Shown piece after piece: positions 16,880 to 25,277 of a stretch of DNA of 25,326 nt. Position numbers and translations under genes: made by a program. Source of the DNA: an uncultured Paraprevotella sp. (lineage in GTDB: Bacteria; Bacteroidota; Bacteroidia; Bacteroidales; Bacteroidaceae); assembly GCA_900548345.1 (NCBI GenBank), contig URKA01000040.1, forward strand, positions 1 through 25,326, in the 5' to 3' direction. Under the pieces are notes generated by a model. The model worked only from the letters and a program-made list of their open reading frames with translations. It was not told the origin of the DNA and made no database searches. Each line of letters opens with the position of its first letter. Position 1 is the first letter of the stretch.

Positions 16880-18367
16880 ATGACAGAATATATCCAGATA
16901 AATCCTTCCGACAATGTGGCTGTGGCGTTAAACGACCTGAAGGAGGGATACACATTGCATTGGTCCGGTGGAAGTGTCTGCCTGAAAGAGCATGTCCAAT
17001 CAGGACACAAGATAGCCCTGAAGGACTTCCGCAAGGATGATGTGGTCATAAAATATGGCTTTCCGATAGGGCATGTTACGGCTGATGTGGAATGTGGCTG
17101 TTTGCTGAACGACAAAAACATGCAGACGAACCTTTCTGGACTGGATACTTACAAGTATACTCCCGATTTCAGGCCGCAGACCTTCGTCAACGAGGACCGC
17201 ACGTTCATGGGATACCGCAGGGAGAACGGTGAGGTGGGCATACGTAATGAGATATGGGTCATACCCACCGTGGGGTGTGTCAATGGAATCGCCACCCGGC
17301 TGGCAGAGATGCTGAGAGGTGAGACGGGGGGCAAAGGAACGGACGGCATAAAGGTATATACGCACAATTACGGATGTTCGCAACTGGGGGATGACCATGA
17401 GAATACGCGTAAGATATTACGCGACATGGTAAAACATCCCAATGCCGGCGGTGTGCTGATTGTGGGACTGGGATGCGAGAACAACCAGCCTGAGGCGTTC
17501 ATGGACACCATCGGTGAATACGATCCCAGGCGAATAAGGTGTATGGTGTGCCAGAAAGCGGACAATGAGATGGACGAAGGCATGAGGATGCTGCGGGAGA
17601 TATATGCTGTGGTTAAGGAAGACGTGCGCACTCCGGTGCCGTTGTCCGCACTGAAGGTTGGTCTCAAATGCGGTGGGTCGGACGGGCTTTCGGGCATAAC
17701 CGCCAATCCGATGTTAGGCATATTCTCAGACTATCTGGTGGCGCAGGGAGGCACGACCGTACTTACCGAGGTGCCGGAGATGTTCGGGGCCGAAACCATC
17801 CTGATGAACCGTTGTGTCAGTGAAAAAGTGTTTGACGACACCGTAGCCATGATTAATGATTTCAAGAACTACTTCATCCGCAACGGACAACCCATTTATG
17901 AGAATCCGTCACCGGGTAACAAAGCCGGTGGAATATCCACTCTTGAAGAGAAATCACTCGGATGTACGCAGAAGGCCGGTACGTCAATGGTGAAGAATGT
18001 ATTGAAATATGGTGACCGCACTTCGGTCGGAGGATTGAACCTTCTGAGCGCACCGGGCAACGACCTTGTGGCCAGTACGGCCTTGGCAGCATCGGGATGT
18101 CATATCGTACTCTTTACGACGGGAAGAGGCACTCCTTTCGGCACGTTCGTTCCCACGGTGAAAGTATCCACAAATACCGCCTTGTACGAAAAAAAACAAT
18201 CGTGGATAGACTTCAATGCCGGCAGTATAGCCCAAGGGGAGACCATGGACGACGTCAGTCGCAGGTTCATAGAAACAGTCATTGAAATAGCCGACGGCAA
18301 GAAGGCGCTCAATGAAATAAACGGTTTTCATGAAATCGCCATATTCAAACAAGGCGTGACTTTATGA
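16880..18367 (+). CDS. uxaA: Altronate dehydratase
   Basis: The 495-residue protein has a SAF domain at ~1-95 and the large GD_AH catalytic domain after it. Conserved features are G-H-V-T-A-D-V-E-C-G-C, G-C-V-N-G-I-A, H-N-Y-G-C-S-Q-L-G-D-D, L-G-C-E-N-N-Q and L-K-C-G-G-S-D-G-L-S-G; the histidine and cysteines would hold the Fe2+ centre. It removes water from D-altronate to give 2-keto-3-deoxy-D-gluconate. Related dehydratases of galactarate and similar acids share the fold, but pairing with uxaB argues for altronate. The TGA overlaps a downstream ATG (ATGA), and a terminator lies 70 bases later. Confidence 0.92.
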   Translation: MTEYIQINPSDNVAVALNDLKEGYTLHWSGGSVCLKEHVQSGHKIALKDFRKDDVVIKYGFPIGHVTADVECGCLLNDKNMQTNLSGLDTYKYTPDFRPQTFVNEDRTFMGYRRENGEVGIRNEIWVIPTVGCVNGIATRLAEMLRGETGGKGTDGIKVYTHNYGCSQLGDDHENTRKILRDMVKHPNAGGVLIVGLGCENNQPEAFMDTIGEYDPRRIRCMVCQKADNEMDEGMRMLREIYAVVKEDVRTPVPLSALKVGLKCGGSDGLSGITANPMLGIFSDYLVAQGGTTVLTEVPEMFGAETILMNRCVSEKVFDDTVAMINDFKNYFIRNGQPIYENPSPGNKAGGISTLEEKSLGCTQKAGTSMVKNVLKYGDRTSVGGLNLLSAPGNDLVASTALAASGCHIVLFTTGRGTPFGTFVPTVKVSTNTALYEKKQSWIDFNAGSIAQGETMDDVSRRFIETVIEIADGKKALNEINGFHEIAIFKQGVTL

Positions 18368-18426
18368 GGCAAGATATTCCTGACAAACTGGAAAAGATCG
18401 TCTGTCAGCATCACTTTGAAGAATAG
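18364..18426 (+). CDS. Possible 20-residue peptide coupled to the uxaA stop
   Basis: An ATG overlaps the uxaA stop as ATGA, opening a 20-codon frame (MRQDIPDKLEKIV, then C-Q-H-H-F-E-E) ending 11 bases before the terminator stem. I do not recognise it. It may be a small coupled peptide, or the first codons of a lost gene whose remainder was replaced by the terminator. Chance is also possible at this length. Confidence 0.25.
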   Translation: MRQDIPDKLEKIVCQHHFEE

Positions 18427-18437
18427 CGTAAATGGTA

Positions 18438-18473
18438 AAATCCTGATTTTCTAACGAAATCGGGATTTTTTTT
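18438..18473 (+). terminator. Rho-independent terminator of the sugar operon
   Basis: AAATCCTGATTT (18438-18449) pairs with AAATCGGGATTT (18457-18468) through one G-U pair around a 7-base loop, followed by a run of T up to 18473. It closes the six-gene unit. Confidence 0.88.
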
Positions 18474-18554
18474 GTTTTCCGGCGGAACGCAAGATACGGC
18501 AGAATAATAATCAAAAGTCAGTGCTGATTCTAACGGAATATTCGGTTTAATCCT

Positions 18555-18562
18555 TACCTTTG
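18555..18562 (+). promoter_or_regulatory. -7 box of the helicase gene promoter
   Basis: TACCTTTG fits TAnnTTTG and lies 92 bases before the ATG at 18655; no convincing -33 TTTG is at the right distance. The long leader it implies contains a 16-codon reading frame (18596-18646, beginning MKLCRHMTD) that ends 8 bases before the helicase start. A leader peptide is possible but unsupported otherwise. Confidence 0.5.
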
Positions 18563-18654
18563 TAAATGATATTGGGGTTATATACCTGAATAATAATGAA
18601 ACTATGCAGACACATGACAGATTCAAGTTGTAAAACTATTAATTAGATTGAAAT

Positions 18655-21600
18655 ATGTCAATATGGAGTAAGCTTATAGGAATTAAGAAAACCGAAGATA
18701 GTAATAAGGTCATAGACAATAAAACGGCTTCGGTATCGCATAGTGCTCCTCATTATGCTATAGTAGATGTGGAAGTCGGCTTGAAAGACCATAAAGTCCA
18801 TGACATAGGAGCACTCAAGCATGACGGTACGACATTTCATAAAACGTCAAAAGAAGGATTATTTGTGTTTTTAAACGATGTGGATTACATCTGTGGTCAC
18901 AATATCATTCATCATGATGCCAGATATTTGTTTACAGACAAAGAATGTCGCTGGATTTTAGTTGATACGCTTTATGTCTCGCCTTTATTGTTTCCGGAAC
19001 GCCCTTACCATAGGCTTGTGAAAGATGACAAGCTGATTAGCGAACAGGTGAATAATCCGGTGAATGATTGTGAAAAAGCGAAAGCGTTACTTTTGGATGA
19101 AATGGCACGTTGGTACTCATTGCCGGATAAGAAATGTAAATTGTTTGCATCGCTTCTGAAAGGTAAAAAAGAATTTGAAGGATTTCTCAATATCGTGAAT
19201 GCGGAGTATATTCATGACGGAATAGCTGAACTTATCAAAGAACTTTATAGAGGAAAGATTTGCCAACATGCCGACCTTGACATGCTTATCGAACAATATC
19301 CATGCGGATTGGCATACGCTTTGGCGCTGATTGATACCACCGACTATCGCTCCATCACTCCCGGATGGGTACTTTACAATTATCCGGAAGTGGAATTTAT
19401 TGTAAAACTCCTGCGCCACACAAGATGTCACGAAGAGTGCGACTACTGTCATACGCAATTGGATGTGTTCTATAACTTAAAAGTATTTTTCGGATATGAA
19501 CGTTTCCGGACATACGAAGGAGAGCCATTGCAGGAACGGGCAGCCCAAGCGGCGGTAAAAGGTAAATCGTTGCTGGCAATATTTCCTACCGGTGGTGGCA
19601 AATCACTGACCTTTCAGTTGCCGGCACTCATGGCCGGGCGCTCTGTGCACGGGCTTACGGTTGTCATTTCTCCATTGCAGTCCCTGATGAAAGACCAGGT
19701 CGATAACCTTGCTGACAGGGGTATCACGGATGCCGTAACCATCAATGGTATGTTAGATCCTATCACACGGTCATTATCCATACAAAGAGTACAGGACGGA
19801 GAAGCCTCATTGTTGTACATTTCTCCCGAAATGCTCCGTTCAAAAACAATCGAGAAAATATTGATGGCCCGGCATGTGGTAAGGTTTGTGATAGACGAAG
19901 CGCACTGCTTTTCTTCATGGGGACAGGATTTCAGGGTTGACTATCTCTACATTGGCAAATTCATCAGGCAATACCAGCAAAAGAAAAAATGTAAGAATCC
20001 TATACCGGTATCCTGTTTTACGGCCACGGCAAAGCAGAAAGTGATACAAGATATCTGCGACTATTTTAAGCAAACTTTGGACTTGGACTTAGAGTTGTTT
20101 GCATCAACGGCTTCAAGAACGAATCTGCACTATTCCGTCGTACACGTAGAGAGTGACAGTGACAAGTATTTAAAGCTGAGGAAACTTGTCGCAGAGGCTG
20201 ATTGTCCGACAATTGTTTATGTATCACGTACCAAACGAACCAAAGAACTGGCAGAAAAATTGGCCCGCGACGGTTACATGGCACTCCCTTTCAATGGCAG
20301 GATGGAAGCTGATGAGAAAATTGCAAACCAAGATGCTTTCATGAATGATCAGGTGCGTATCATTGTAGCAACGTCTGCATTTGGTATGGGAGTTGACAAG
20401 AAAGATGTCGGTCTTGTGGTTCATTATGACATCTCTGATTCATTGGAAAACTACGTTCAAGAAGCAGGTAGGGCCGGTCGTGACCCAAGTCTCAGTGCGC
20501 GTTGTTATGTGCTTTATGGGGATAACGACCTGGACAAACATTTTATATTGCTGAACCAAACCAAACTAAGCATCAGCGAAATACAACAGGTGTGGAAAGC
20601 TGTAAAGGACCTTACCAGACAACGTATGAAGGTTGATTGTTCCGCATTGGAAATTGCCCGGAAGGCTGGGTGGGACGATTCGGTGTCTGATATAGAAACC
20701 CGTGTGCGGACTGCATTGGCAGCTTTGGAGCAAAGCGGGTATTTGGTGAGAGGAAATAATGTGCCTCATGTATATGCTACAGGAATCACAGTAAAGAACA
20801 TGGACGAAGCAAGGGAACGCATATCTGCATCAGTACTCTTTGGTAGTGATGAAATCGAAAAAGCAGTCCGCATCATTAAATCATTGATTTCCCAGAAGCA
20901 TATTGCCAAGGCTCAAGACTCGGAGGCTGAATCACGGATTGATTATCTGGCAGACATTCTGGGGCTAAGCAAAAGAGAAGTTATATCCGTAGTGGAACGT
21001 ATGCGGCAGGAAGGCATATTGGCTGATAGCAAAGATATATCAGCCTATTTGCAGGACGCCGGTGATTCGGAACGAAAATCGCAATTGCTTCTTGAACGTT
21101 TTGCCAAACTTGAGCAATACATCCTCAATCACATTCCCGATGAGTCTTTACGAATATCATGCAAACAACTGAATGAGAATGCCGTGAACGACGGTATCAA
21201 CACCTCCAAAGAAAAAGACATTCGGACGTTACTCTATTTTCTCACCGTCAAGGGATATACGCGTAAAAAAGAAGATGCGGTTCATAATATAGAAATAAGT
21301 CGTCAGGCAGACCTGGAGTCTACCATCAGGCGATTTGAAAAACGATTGGAGATAAGTCGCTTTGCCGTGGAGTGGCTATACAGATTGGCTTTAGATGCAG
21401 AAGCGAAAAATGCACCCGGCAAAGCCATCCAATTCTCCGTGGTAGAGCTTTTGAACCAAATAAAATCAAGTTCTCAATCTCTTTTCGGGGGACTTGACGA
21501 CATTCAGTTGGAAGACGTGGAAGAAGCACTTCTGTATTTGTCGAAAATCGGTTCACTAAAACTTGAAGGCGGTTTTTTGGTACTTTATAATGCCATGAAT

Positions 21601-23529
21601 ATCCAAAGAATAAAGGATAACAAGTCGAGATACAAGCAAGACGACTATCGGATGCTCAACGAATTCTACAAGTTGAAAATCCAGCAAGTGCATATTGTAG
21701 GTGAATATGCCAATCTGATGGTAAGAGATTATCATGCTGCCTTGCAATATGTTCAAGATTATTTCCAGATGGACTATAGGAAGTTTGTCGCAAAATATTT
21801 TAAAGGAAATAGAGTAAGCGAGATACAGCGTAATTTGACACCACAGAAATATGAGCAATTGTTCGGACAATTGTCCAAACGGCAAATGGAAATCATTTCC
21901 GACAAGGTTTCACGTTGCATTGTAGTTGCTGCCGGTCCGGGCAGTGGGAAAACACGTGTATTGGTTCACAAACTGGCCTCACTCCTGTTACTTGAAGACG
22001 TGAAACATGAACAGCTCTTGATGCTGACATTTTCAAGGGCAGCCGCCACGGAGTTCAAACAACGGCTTATGGAGTTGATAGGTAATGCGGCCCATTTTGT
22101 TGAAATAAAGACATTCCACTCCTATTGCTTTGATCTACTGGGACGGATCGGAAATCTTGAAGATTCAAAGAATGTCGTTTCAAAGGCTGCTGAAATGATA
22201 TGTCAAGGAGAAGTGGAACCCAATAAGATTGGCAAGACGGTATTAGTCATAGATGAGGCTCAGGATATGGGAGCTGAAGAGCATGCACTTGTAAAGGCAT
22301 TAATGACTAATAATGAGGAAATGCGTGTGATAGCTGTGGGAGACGACGACCAAAACATCTATGAATTCCGAGGATCCGATTCCGGTTATATGTATCGGCT
22401 TGCACAAGAATGCGGAAGTGTATTTGTGGAAATGACTGAAAATTATCGTAGTGCTCGTCAGCCGGTGGATTTTGCCAACGGATTCTTGAAAACCATAAAT
22501 AAAAGGATAAAAAGTACACCTATCATTTCTATGAGAAAAGAAAAGGGGTGGGTGGAAGTGATACGCTATCAATCAAAGTATATGTATCAACCGCTCGTTG
22601 AGAACTTGCTTCAACATAGGGATAAAGGAACTTCGTGTGTGCTGACCCAGACAAATGAAGAGGCTGTTATTCTGATGGCTCTTTTGCGAAAACATGGTAT
22701 AAACAGTAAACTGATACAATCAATGGACGGCCTGCGCTTTTGGAACATGGCCGAGATGAGATATTTTATGAGGTGTATAAACAAACAAATAAAAACACCG
22801 CTAATTACAGAAGAACTATGGGAAGAAGCCAAGCATAAAACCTTTTTAACTTATGAAAAGAGTCTAAGTTTAACGTATGTAAAGCGTTGTATAGACTTAT
22901 TTGAACAAACCAACAAGACTAAATATCTCAGCGATTTCAAAGAATTTGTATTTGAGTCGTCTGTAGAAGACTTTTGCGATATCGAGGGAGCAGATGTTGT
23001 GGTGTCAACCATTCACAAGGCCAAAGGTAGAGAGTTTGACGATGTGTATATGCTCATATCCGACAATTATGTAAAGGAGGACTATCTGATGCGTCGATAT
23101 TATGTAGGAATAACCCGTGCGAAAAACCGCTTGTTTGTACATACGAATGGCGATTGCTTCAACCATTTAAGTGCAGACCGATATTTTATTGACCGGCAAC
23201 AATATGATATGCCTGAAGAGATTGTACTACAACTTTCTCATAAAGATGTTAATTTGGGATTCTTTAAAGAAAAGAAACAAGAGATTTTAGCATTGAGGGG
23301 AGGAGATTCTTTGACGTACAGTAAACTCTTCTTGTATCGTTCATTGACTGGTAAACCTGTAGCAAAACTATCATTAAAAATGCAGAACACATTATCCGAG
23401 TGGGAACAAAGAGGTTATAAGGTGAAATCCGCATCTGTACGGTTCGTTGTGGCATGGAAATCCAAAGATGCACCAAAAAATGAAGCGGAAACAGCTGTTC
23501 TTTTAGCAGATTTGATACTTTCTTTATAA
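18655..23529 (+). CDS. Exonuclease-RecQ-UvrD fusion helicase
   Basis: A single 1624-residue chain joins three DNA-processing modules. (1) Residues ~33-150 are a DnaQ/RNase T-like exonuclease fold: D38-V-E40, G81-H-N, D88 and D138; the usual catalytic His five residues before the last Asp is N133 here. (2) After a Cys cluster (C-H-E-E-C-D-Y-C) comes an SF2 RecQ core: FPTGGGKS with K316, D414-E-A-H417, and EAGRAGRD at 603-610. A winged-helix-like tail (~640-740) lacks clear RecQ zinc cysteines. (3) Residues ~1075-1500 are an SF1 UvrD-like core: AAGPGSGKT (K1099), D1200-E-A-Q-D, DDQNIYEFRG, TIHKAKG (1452-1458) and YVGITRAK. Both motors look intact, so unwinding of recombination or repair intermediates is likely; a defence role is possible but unproven. 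It is followed 63 bases later by an AlbA_2 protein. Confidence 0.88.
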   Translation: MSIWSKLIGIKKTEDSNKVIDNKTASVSHSAPHYAIVDVEVGLKDHKVHDIGALKHDGTTFHKTSKEGLFVFLNDVDYICGHNIIHHDARYLFTDKECRWILVDTLYVSPLLFPERPYHRLVKDDKLISEQVNNPVNDCEKAKALLLDEMARWYSLPDKKCKLFASLLKGKKEFEGFLNIVNAEYIHDGIAELIKELYRGKICQHADLDMLIEQYPCGLAYALALIDTTDYRSITPGWVLYNYPEVEFIVKLLRHTRCHEECDYCHTQLDVFYNLKVFFGYERFRTYEGEPLQERAAQAAVKGKSLLAIFPTGGGKSLTFQLPALMAGRSVHGLTVVISPLQSLMKDQVDNLADRGITDAVTINGMLDPITRSLSIQRVQDGEASLLYISPEMLRSKTIEKILMARHVVRFVIDEAHCFSSWGQDFRVDYLYIGKFIRQYQQKKKCKNPIPVSCFTATAKQKVIQDICDYFKQTLDLDLELFASTASRTNLHYSVVHVESDSDKYLKLRKLVAEADCPTIVYVSRTKRTKELAEKLARDGYMALPFNGRMEADEKIANQDAFMNDQVRIIVATSAFGMGVDKKDVGLVVHYDISDSLENYVQEAGRAGRDPSLSARCYVLYGDNDLDKHFILLNQTKLSISEIQQVWKAVKDLTRQRMKVDCSALEIARKAGWDDSVSDIETRVRTALAALEQSGYLVRGNNVPHVYATGITVKNMDEARERISASVLFGSDEIEKAVRIIKSLISQKHIAKAQDSEAESRIDYLADILGLSKREVISVVERMRQEGILADSKDISAYLQDAGDSERKSQLLLERFAKLEQYILNHIPDESLRISCKQLNENAVNDGINTSKEKDIRTLLYFLTVKGYTRKKEDAVHNIEISRQADLESTIRRFEKRLEISRFAVEWLYRLALDAEAKNAPGKAIQFSVVELLNQIKSSSQSLFGGLDDIQLEDVEEALLYLSKIGSLKLEGGFLVLYNAMNIQRIKDNKSRYKQDDYRMLNEFYKLKIQQVHIVGEYANLMVRDYHAALQYVQDYFQMDYRKFVAKYFKGNRVSEIQRNLTPQKYEQLFGQLSKRQMEIISDKVSRCIVVAAGPGSGKTRVLVHKLASLLLLEDVKHEQLLMLTFSRAAATEFKQRLMELIGNAAHFVEIKTFHSYCFDLLGRIGNLEDSKNVVSKAAEMICQGEVEPNKIGKTVLVIDEAQDMGAEEHALVKALMTNNEEMRVIAVGDDDQNIYEFRGSDSGYMYRLAQECGSVFVEMTENYRSARQPVDFANGFLKTINKRIKSTPIISMRKEKGWVEVIRYQSKYMYQPLVENLLQHRDKGTSCVLTQTNEEAVILMALLRKHGINSKLIQSMDGLRFWNMAEMRYFMRCINKQIKTPLITEELWEEAKHKTFLTYEKSLSLTYVKRCIDLFEQTNKTKYLSDFKEFVFESSVEDFCDIEGADVVVSTIHKAKGREFDDVYMLISDNYVKEDYLMRRYYVGITRAKNRLFVHTNGDCFNHLSADRYFIDRQQYDMPEEIVLQLSHKDVNLGFFKEKKQEILALRGGDSLTYSKLFLYRSLTGKPVAKLSLKMQNTLSEWEQRGYKVKSASVRFVVAWKSKDAPKNEAETAVLLADLILSL

Positions 23530-23592
23530 ACTAAAACGTTTGAAATTATCACATTATCATTACTTGATAAGAATTAAAATATTATACAAATA

Positions 23593-25092
23593 ATGCAGAT
23601 ATATAACAATACATTGATAGTGGAATGCTCGGCTTACGATTTCAAGGAAATGCAGGAACGCAAGAACGTGAAGTCATGGCTTAAATCTGTATCGGCATTT
23701 GCCAATACGGATGGTGGCAGTTTGTTCTATGGAGTGAATGATGACGGAGTGATTGTTGGTTTGGAGAATCCGCAAGTCGATGCCGATTTTATCAGTGAAA
23801 TGATAAAGGCAAGACTTGACCCTGTGCCGGAAATACAACTTATTCCGATAGGGCATGAAGGACGCTTCTTGCTTGAAGTGAAAGTAAAAGCTGGAACGCT
23901 TACACCTTATTACTATTATCAGGATGGGACACGTACTGCGTATGTACGGGTTGGCAATGAAAGCGTAGAGTGTAATTCGCAACAACTTCTTTCGCTGGTA
24001 TTGAAAGGTACACACATGACATGGGATTCTCTTCCTACCCAAGTGGATGCCAGCAAGCACTCGTTCATCATCCTTGCCAATACCTTCCGTGAGCAAACCC
24101 ATCAGGAATGGAATGACAAATATCTGGAATCATTCGGTCTGGTTACTCCTGACGGTAAATTGACCAATGCCGGATTATTGTTTGTGGATAACTGCACCGT
24201 ATTCCAATCACGTATTTTTTGCACCCGTTGGACTGGACTTTATAAAGATGATGCCATCAGTTCCGTAGAACACCGGGCTAACCTTGTATTGCTTTTGAAA
24301 TACGGCATGGATTTCATCAAGAACTACACCATGAGTGGATGGGTGAAGATGCCAAACTATCGCCTGAACCTCCCCGACTACTCCGACCGTGCCATCTTTG
24401 AAGGCTTGGTAAACCATCTTATCCATAGAGATTACACAGTAATGGGTGGTGAAGTACATATCGACATTTACGATGACCGCGTAGAATTGGTATCACCCGG
24501 TGCGATGCTTGACGGCACACAGATTCAAGATCGCGACATATACAAAGTACCATCCATGCGTCGCAATCCCGTCATTGCGGATGTGTTCACACAGCTGGAC
24601 TATATGGAAAAACGTGGCTCCGGCTTACGCAAAATGCGGGAACTTACGGAGAAACTGCCCAACTTCCTGCAAGGCAAGGAGCCGCAATATCAAACGGAAG
24701 CGACTTCTTTCTACACCACTTTCTATAATCTGAACTGGAGTGAGAACGGCAGAATACCTGTTGAGGAAGTGGCTAACAGGGTAAATAGTACCCTCGAAAA
24801 GTACCCTGTAAACGAAGAATGTTCGGTCGAAAAGTTCGGTGTAAACGAAAATAGTACCCTCGAAAAGTACCCTGTAAAACGAAATGTCAACAAACCTGCT
24901 GGTAGAACGGCTCAACGTATTATAGATATGGTTATATCTAACCCAATGATAACTCGTGAGAAAATGGCAAATGAATTGGGTATCTCTTTGGATGGTGTCA
25001 AGAAACAGATAAAGAACCTTCGAGATAGAGGCATTCTCATCCATGAAGGTTCTGACAAGACTGGTTATTGGCGTATAATTGTTAAACCATAA
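23593..25092 (+). CDS. AlbA_2 / divergent HATPase / winged-helix protein
   Basis: The 499-residue protein starts with an AlbA_2 (Schlafen-type) domain (~5-130), seen in F-K-E-M-Q-E-R-K and the segment S-A-F-A-N-T-D-G-G-S-L-F-Y-G-V-N-D-D-G. Next comes a divergent HATPase_c_4 region (~270-375) with N-H-L-I-H-R-D-Y, V-E-L-V-S-P-G and R-G-S-G-L-R-K-M. The C-terminus (~435-499) is a winged helix (I-T-R-E-K-M-A-N-E-L-G-I-S). Between them a linker carries a threefold 11-residue repeat. Such proteins are usually annotated as ATP-binding transcriptional regulators, and they are also common in defence islands; biochemical activity is mostly unknown. It probably shares a transcript with the helicase gene and ends 43 bases before a terminator. 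Confidence 0.85.
   Translation: MQIYNNTLIVECSAYDFKEMQERKNVKSWLKSVSAFANTDGGSLFYGVNDDGVIVGLENPQVDADFISEMIKARLDPVPEIQLIPIGHEGRFLLEVKVKAGTLTPYYYYQDGTRTAYVRVGNESVECNSQQLLSLVLKGTHMTWDSLPTQVDASKHSFIILANTFREQTHQEWNDKYLESFGLVTPDGKLTNAGLLFVDNCTVFQSRIFCTRWTGLYKDDAISSVEHRANLVLLLKYGMDFIKNYTMSGWVKMPNYRLNLPDYSDRAIFEGLVNHLIHRDYTVMGGEVHIDIYDDRVELVSPGAMLDGTQIQDRDIYKVPSMRRNPVIADVFTQLDYMEKRGSGLRKMRELTEKLPNFLQGKEPQYQTEATSFYTTFYNLNWSENGRIPVEEVANRVNSTLEKYPVNEECSVEKFGVNENSTLEKYPVKRNVNKPAGRTAQRIIDMVISNPMITREKMANELGISLDGVKKQIKNLRDRGILIHEGSDKTGYWRIIVKP
24784..24882. repeat. 33-bp coding tandem repeat (three units) in the AlbA_2 protein
   Basis: Three in-frame 11-residue units at residues 398-430 read NSTLEKYPVNE, ECSVEKFGVNE and NSTLEKYPVKR. 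Units 1 and 3 are identical for 29 bases (24784-24812 and 24850-24878), while the middle one diverges, so the outer pair was probably homogenised or duplicated recently. Confidence 0.8.
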
Positions 25093-25135
25093 GCCGAGCA
25101 ATAAACCTATGGGAACATCATTCATTCCTCTTTGT

Positions 25136-25167
25136 GCAATAATTGCCGTTTTAATTATTGCCTTTTT
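25136..25167 (+). terminator. Rho-independent terminator after the AlbA_2 gene
   Basis: GCAATAATT (25136-25144) and AATTATTGC (25153-25161) form a perfect 9-bp stem with an 8-base loop, followed by CTTTTTG. It ends the helicase/AlbA_2 unit. Confidence 0.7.
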
Positions 25168-25277
25168 GTTTGCTTCCTTGCCGCAAGTATATCATAAAAC
25201 AATATTTATTAAATACCAGTTCGGCATTACTCATCAGAAATAATCTTACATTGATACATCACATTTAAAAATAAGTT

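Noticed and set aside
12412..18367. Operon considered as an L-fucose oxidative pathway
   Set aside because: The first enzymes would fit L-fucose, but tagaturonate reductase and altronate dehydratase act on six-carbon acids with a C6 carboxyl, which the 5-dehydrogenase makes from L-galactonate and not from L-fuconate.
23554..23570. Small inverted repeat TTATCA-N5-TGATAA between the helicase and AlbA_2 genes, considered as a terminator
   Set aside because: The stem is only 6 AT-rich base pairs and no T-run follows, so it should not stop transcription.
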